Assembly (NCBI GenBank): GCA_945874145.1
Contig: CAMCFN010000041.1
Location: forward strand, 1 to 35,799
Direction of reading: 5' to 3'
DNA length: 35,799 nucleotides
Source of the DNA: Akkermansia muciniphila
GTDB taxonomy: Bacteria; Verrucomicrobiota; Verrucomicrobiia; Limisphaerales; SXTU01
Positions 33,901-35,799 of this stretch are shown piece after piece. How positions within the stretch are numbered: position 1 is the stretch's first letter; each line of letters opens with the position of its first letter. A program made the position numbers and the translations under genes. The notes under the pieces are model-generated. The model searched no databases, had not been told where the DNA came from, and saw only the letters and a list, made by a program, of their open reading frames with translations.

Positions 33901-35577
33901 TTCATGGCGCGGAAGCTGCCCTTCGGTTTCGGCCAGCAAGTCCTGCCTCAGTGCCTCCGCCCCGTAATCCAGCGTCAGCCGATGCTCGCGCTCGGCGTCG
34001 AGATTCACCAGCACGAGCACGGAGTCCAAACCTTCGTCGGAATCGCGCCGCAGCGCGTAAATGGCGGAGTCCGACGGGCTGACGCGATGTAGCCGCGCGC
34101 CATCGAAGAAAGCCGGATGCTCCCTGAGCAGCGTGTTCAGTCGGGCCAGCTCAGGCACGATGTTTTCCGCGCTATCCCACGCCAGCGCGCGGCAGGAATG
34201 CACGTTGATTTTCTCGGCACAAAGCCACTCGACGCCGCAGGTGAAACCAAAGCCGCCATTCACGCTGGTCAGCGCCGAGAGCTGGTTGCGCAGCAGGGAC
34301 CACCGCCGCCCGCGCTTCGCGAGCCGGTCGTTGTCATGCGTCTCGCTGTAGTGAACCAGCGTGCCGACACGGTGGCTCTGCTGGTGGGCGTGGCCCAGAT
34401 AGCCGGCAACTTGTTGCGGGCCGAACTCCTGAAACAGCTCAGAGTAAGCCCATTGCATCCCGCCTTCCGTCAGCAGCGTTTCCGTGTCACCCCAACCTCC
34501 GCCGAGCCCCTCCAGCAGGAACAGCGCGTCAGGAAACTCCTCCCGGACGCGGGCGATGATGTGCTGCCACGCGGGGGCCGGGACCTTGTAGCCCGCATCG
34601 CAACGAAAGCCATCCACGCCCCGGCGGCACCAAGTCAGAAACGCCTCGGCGAGATATTCCCAAAGCGCCGGATCGCGTTGCGCCAGCTCCACCAAGTCTT
34701 CCCAAACCGTGCCCCACGCACCGGGACTCTCGAAATGACCGCTTGTTGCGTGGCGCAGGAACCACTCGGGATGATTTTCTTGCAGCCACGAGCCCCACCC
34801 AGTGTGATTGATCACGATGTCGAGGAACACCCGTCCGCCCCGCGCGTGAACGCCGGCTGTGAGCTCTTGGAACTGTGCCACCCCCGTCGTGCATTGGTCG
34901 AACTCCACCAGCGCCGGATCAATCGCCGTCATGTCCTGCGCCGCGTAGGGGCTGCCAAACCGGCCGAAGCGCGCAAACGTCGTCGGCGTGGGACTGACCG
35001 GCAGCAGATGCAGGATGCGGCAACCCAGAGTGCCCAAAATATGCGGCAGTTGCCGGGTCACCTCCCGGAGCTTGCCGGATGGCGGAATGACCGTGTAGCC
35101 CAGCCGGTCCAGCTCATTCATCTGCGCGTCACGCGCCGGATCCGTGGTCGAACTCAGCGACCGCGTCTCCCCAAACATCCGTGCGAAAGCGCAGTAAATC
35201 GTGTTCGCGGAACGATAAAAATCCGGGTGAACACTGACGCCAAAGTCACTGCCTTGCGGCCAGTGCTGAAAGCCGTGCGGGTCCAGCGCGTAAGGCTTGG
35301 CCTTGAACCAACCCACCTCCGTGAGCGGCAAGGTAAGCTGCCATTCACCATCCACCCACCGCATGGGAATGTCCCGCCACGAGGCCCCCGCGAGCGGCAC
35401 CTTGTGGAACTTGGACTGGATGATCTCGCTTCGGATGGCCGTCGCGCGGCCCAGATTGGTGCGCAACCGCGCCGTCCAACCCGCCGCCGCCCACTCGCGC
35501 GCACGGGGATGTGCCAGCGTGAAGTTGAGACAGTCCCCGACGAATTGGACCCGGCGCTCGCCTGCGCCCGGGGTCAT
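31000..35577 (-). CDS. Bifunctional glycogen debranching enzyme (GH13 glucanotransferase plus GH133 amylo-1,6-glucosidase)
   Basis: 1525 residues from the ATG at 35577, preceded by GGAAAGG six bases upstream; an ATG at 35592 adds five. The GH13 module (about 120-590) has region I DIVINHT (253-259), nucleophile Asp327 in GVDGFRCDAGYK, acid/base Glu356 in ALFLLEGLGGG and the transition-state Asp415 in YSETHDNDRLA. The middle (about 780-880) resembles the N-terminal domain of bacterial debranching enzymes (WVNADGFITPLNAENLVAF). A low-complexity linker near 1020-1085 precedes the GH133 C-terminal domain (about 1105-1515) with VIAGYPWFLDWGRDTLICAR and LPNTIHGDNVSNRDTSDAPL. Predicted to move malto-oligosaccharide off branches and release the stub as glucose. 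Two-module order matches eukaryotic AGL. No signal peptide: cytosolic. Confidence 0.9.
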   Translation of the reverse strand: MTPGAGERRVQFVGDCLNFTLAHPRAREWAAAGWTARLRTNLGRATAIRSEIIQSKFHKVPLAGASWRDIPMRWVDGEWQLTLPLTEVGWFKAKPYALDPHGFQHWPQGSDFGVSVHPDFYRSANTIYCAFARMFGETRSLSSTTDPARDAQMNELDRLGYTVIPPSGKLREVTRQLPHILGTLGCRILHLLPVSPTPTTFARFGRFGSPYAAQDMTAIDPALVEFDQCTTGVAQFQELTAGVHARGGRVFLDIVINHTGWGSWLQENHPEWFLRHATSGHFESPGAWGTVWEDLVELAQRDPALWEYLAEAFLTWCRRGVDGFRCDAGYKVPAPAWQHIIARVREEFPDALFLLEGLGGGWGDTETLLTEGGMQWAYSELFQEFGPQQVAGYLGHAHQQSHRVGTLVHYSETHDNDRLAKRGRRWSLLRNQLSALTSVNGGFGFTCGVEWLCAEKINVHSCRALAWDSAENIVPELARLNTLLREHPAFFDGARLHRVSPSDSAIYALRRDSDEGLDSVLVLVNLDAEREHRLTLDYGAEALRQDLLAETEGQLPRHEFHDAKVTFTLAPGAAHCLSATAQPRGLHGEAYRRARAQAAFALTAWAQIRPLEQIGPVDWRALAAQVEADPAQFLAAIHRLGAPSGEPPGSTNASTAGTYAPVVEWTLADTRRVVLVPPGHWLLVRDAAPFRATLLGRERTPEARARHADSIPVTHGQIACFPPSNAPGWAELAIDQRHATAAATETAGTIRFLPAEPPASAPELPPPATGVALLTNGAGAMARLGVDLGTVRSKYDCVLGANLHATLPVDRHVFVKRLRVWVNADGFITPLNAENLVAFSPGPSAVWRFVANAGDGRSAEIHLMVDMVPGRNTTILRFARPHRAPALGQDLPAAFAVSLTVRFDLEDRSFHCETKRTPAAEHHFAACSHSLQGRAGFAFTPASDRQLRVWADAGRYHHEGEWSVDLPHHVEATRGMTGQGDAYSPGWFELPVRKGHAVTLAASAEADEQFDLAGFHFTDEGEETAAALPPADAKSPTRAASSAPTPKAEVRVESKGCEPATKLAGGKTRALFDFINESTQEQMQLELPADSGADKSAAALASEGKAEFPLRSVRFADQLHRAIRAFVVRRGEGRTVIAGYPWFLDWGRDTLICARGLLAAGLSAEVRQILVTFGRFAEHGTLPNTIHGDNVSNRDTSDAPLWFGVVCEDFCAQPDAVCGSQKEFYATLVDATGRTLKDVLRTIAVGYLHGTPNGIRVDLASALVWSPSHFTWMDTNYPAGTPREGYPVEIQALWIRLLRQLDRLQVAPDAEAWGELAARAERSLSEHFWLEEQGWFADCLLARPGVPAREATRDTALRSNMLFPISLGLIGGERGRRCVDAALRHLVIPGALRSLAPLPVSPPLPICSHDGRLLNDPVNPYWGSYAGDEDTRRKPAYHNGTAWTWTFPVFCEALARAHGLAPEAVAAARAYLGSANDLLATGCIGQLPEIVDGDAPHTQRGCDAQAWGATEALRVWNMLTETNPA

Positions 35578-35678
35578 GTATGGCCTTTCCATCGCGCGCG
35601 AGAATGTCGGTGCAGCAGGGCAAACTCAAGAAATCGGTTCAACGCACCATCAATCCGAGCCAGCGTGCGCGATCAAGC

Positions 35679-35708
35679 TTGCGCCTTGGCGATGGGGTTT
35701 CCTACAGT
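35679..35708 (+). promoter_or_regulatory. Possible promoter for tRNA-Cys
   Basis: TTGCGC (35679-35684), an 18-base spacer and TACAGT (35703-35708) would start transcription about 8 bases before the tRNA. Spacer and boxes are non-ideal, so this is tentative. The rest of the gap 35578-35723 shows no other motif. Confidence 0.35.
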
Positions 35709-35723
35709 CTGCCCGCCTGTCCC

Positions 35724-35798
35724 GGCGGAGTAGCCAAGTGGTAAGGCAGGGCTCTGCAAAAGCCCCATTCGTCGGTTCGATTCCGACCTCCGCCTCCA
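35724..35798 (+). tRNA. trnC: tRNA-Cys(GCA)
   Basis: A complete cloverleaf. The acceptor stem GGCGGAG (35724-35730) pairs with CTCCGCC (35788-35794), then the discriminator T and an encoded CCA (35796-35798). The anticodon stem GGGCT/AGCCC surrounds loop CTGCAAA with anticodon GCA at 35756-35758. The T arm carries GGTTCGATTCC. U73 and the GCA anticodon are the identity elements of tRNA-Cys. It ends one base before the window edge. Confidence 0.97.
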
Positions 35799-35799
35799 A

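Noticed and set aside
34117..35733. A 538-codon plus-strand frame opposite the debranching enzyme
   Set aside because: No motif, Arg/Pro/Gln-rich, fully antisense to the GH13 module with intact catalytic residues.

Overview
The window comes from a GC-rich Gram-negative bacterium. Its gene content suggests a Verrucomicrobiota member, perhaps near Limisphaerales/Pedosphaeraceae. The grounds are LpxD (lipid A), several exported proteins of types common in that phylum (a ThuA-like protein beside a PVC-type 'membrane-bound dehydrogenase' propeller protein, a Tat-exported xylose-isomerase-like barrel, a Gfo/Idh/MocA oxidoreductase), and many short dispersed inverted repeats. The taxonomy is an inference, because no rRNA gene is present. 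No insertion sequence, prophage or CRISPR array was seen.

Layout. 1-3647: surface polysaccharide glycosyltransferases. A leftward operon GT4-GT61-GT9 (the last cut by the window edge) has two ATGA overlaps and lies divergent to a second GT4. 3652-5402: a small secreted protein of unknown function, a Tat-exported TIM-barrel protein and a frameshifted zinc-ribbon gene. 5493-9680: dctA, lpxD, panD and a Gfo/Idh/MocA oxidoreductase; panD and the oxidoreductase appear to share a divergent promoter region with overlapping -10 boxes. 9754-11811: an ECF sigma factor, a membrane anti-sigma-like protein and an exported DUF3106 protein. 12007-20257: a leftward run of a LolD/MacB-like ABC ATPase, a giant FtsX-type permease, a VTT (DedA-like) membrane protein, a ThuA-like protein and a C-terminally truncated propeller/HEAT protein. 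20366-22701: housekeeping genes rpsI and rplM with a clear terminator and a probable promoter, then a SUI1/YciH-type factor and a CvfB-like RNA-binding protein. 22920-25652: an apparently exported methyltransferase and a secreted amidohydrolase. 25669-30991: a TPR-DUF58-transglutaminase operon divergent from a PBP4-type DacB. 31000-35577: a glycogen debranching enzyme combining GH13 and GH133 modules in one chain. 35724-35798: tRNA-Cys(GCA).

Themes. The strongest unexpected signal is the short inverted repeats and their effect on genes. Two separate elements sit in frame inside the ABC permease. A relative of one supplies the last eight codons of dctA. A paired-hairpin element directly abuts the stop of the truncated propeller protein. 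A 26-bp-arm element separates the ABC ATPase from its permease. Two copies of a small palindrome each lie between convergent gene pairs.

The envelope theme is strong: lipid A acylation, glycosyltransferases, an ABC exporter-type complex, PBP4 and the DUF58/transglutaminase pair. Most genes lack an obvious Shine-Dalgarno sequence. Apart from the zinc-ribbon region at 5120-5492, no stretch over about 300 bases is without a gene. The gap 22702-22919 shows nothing recognisable.
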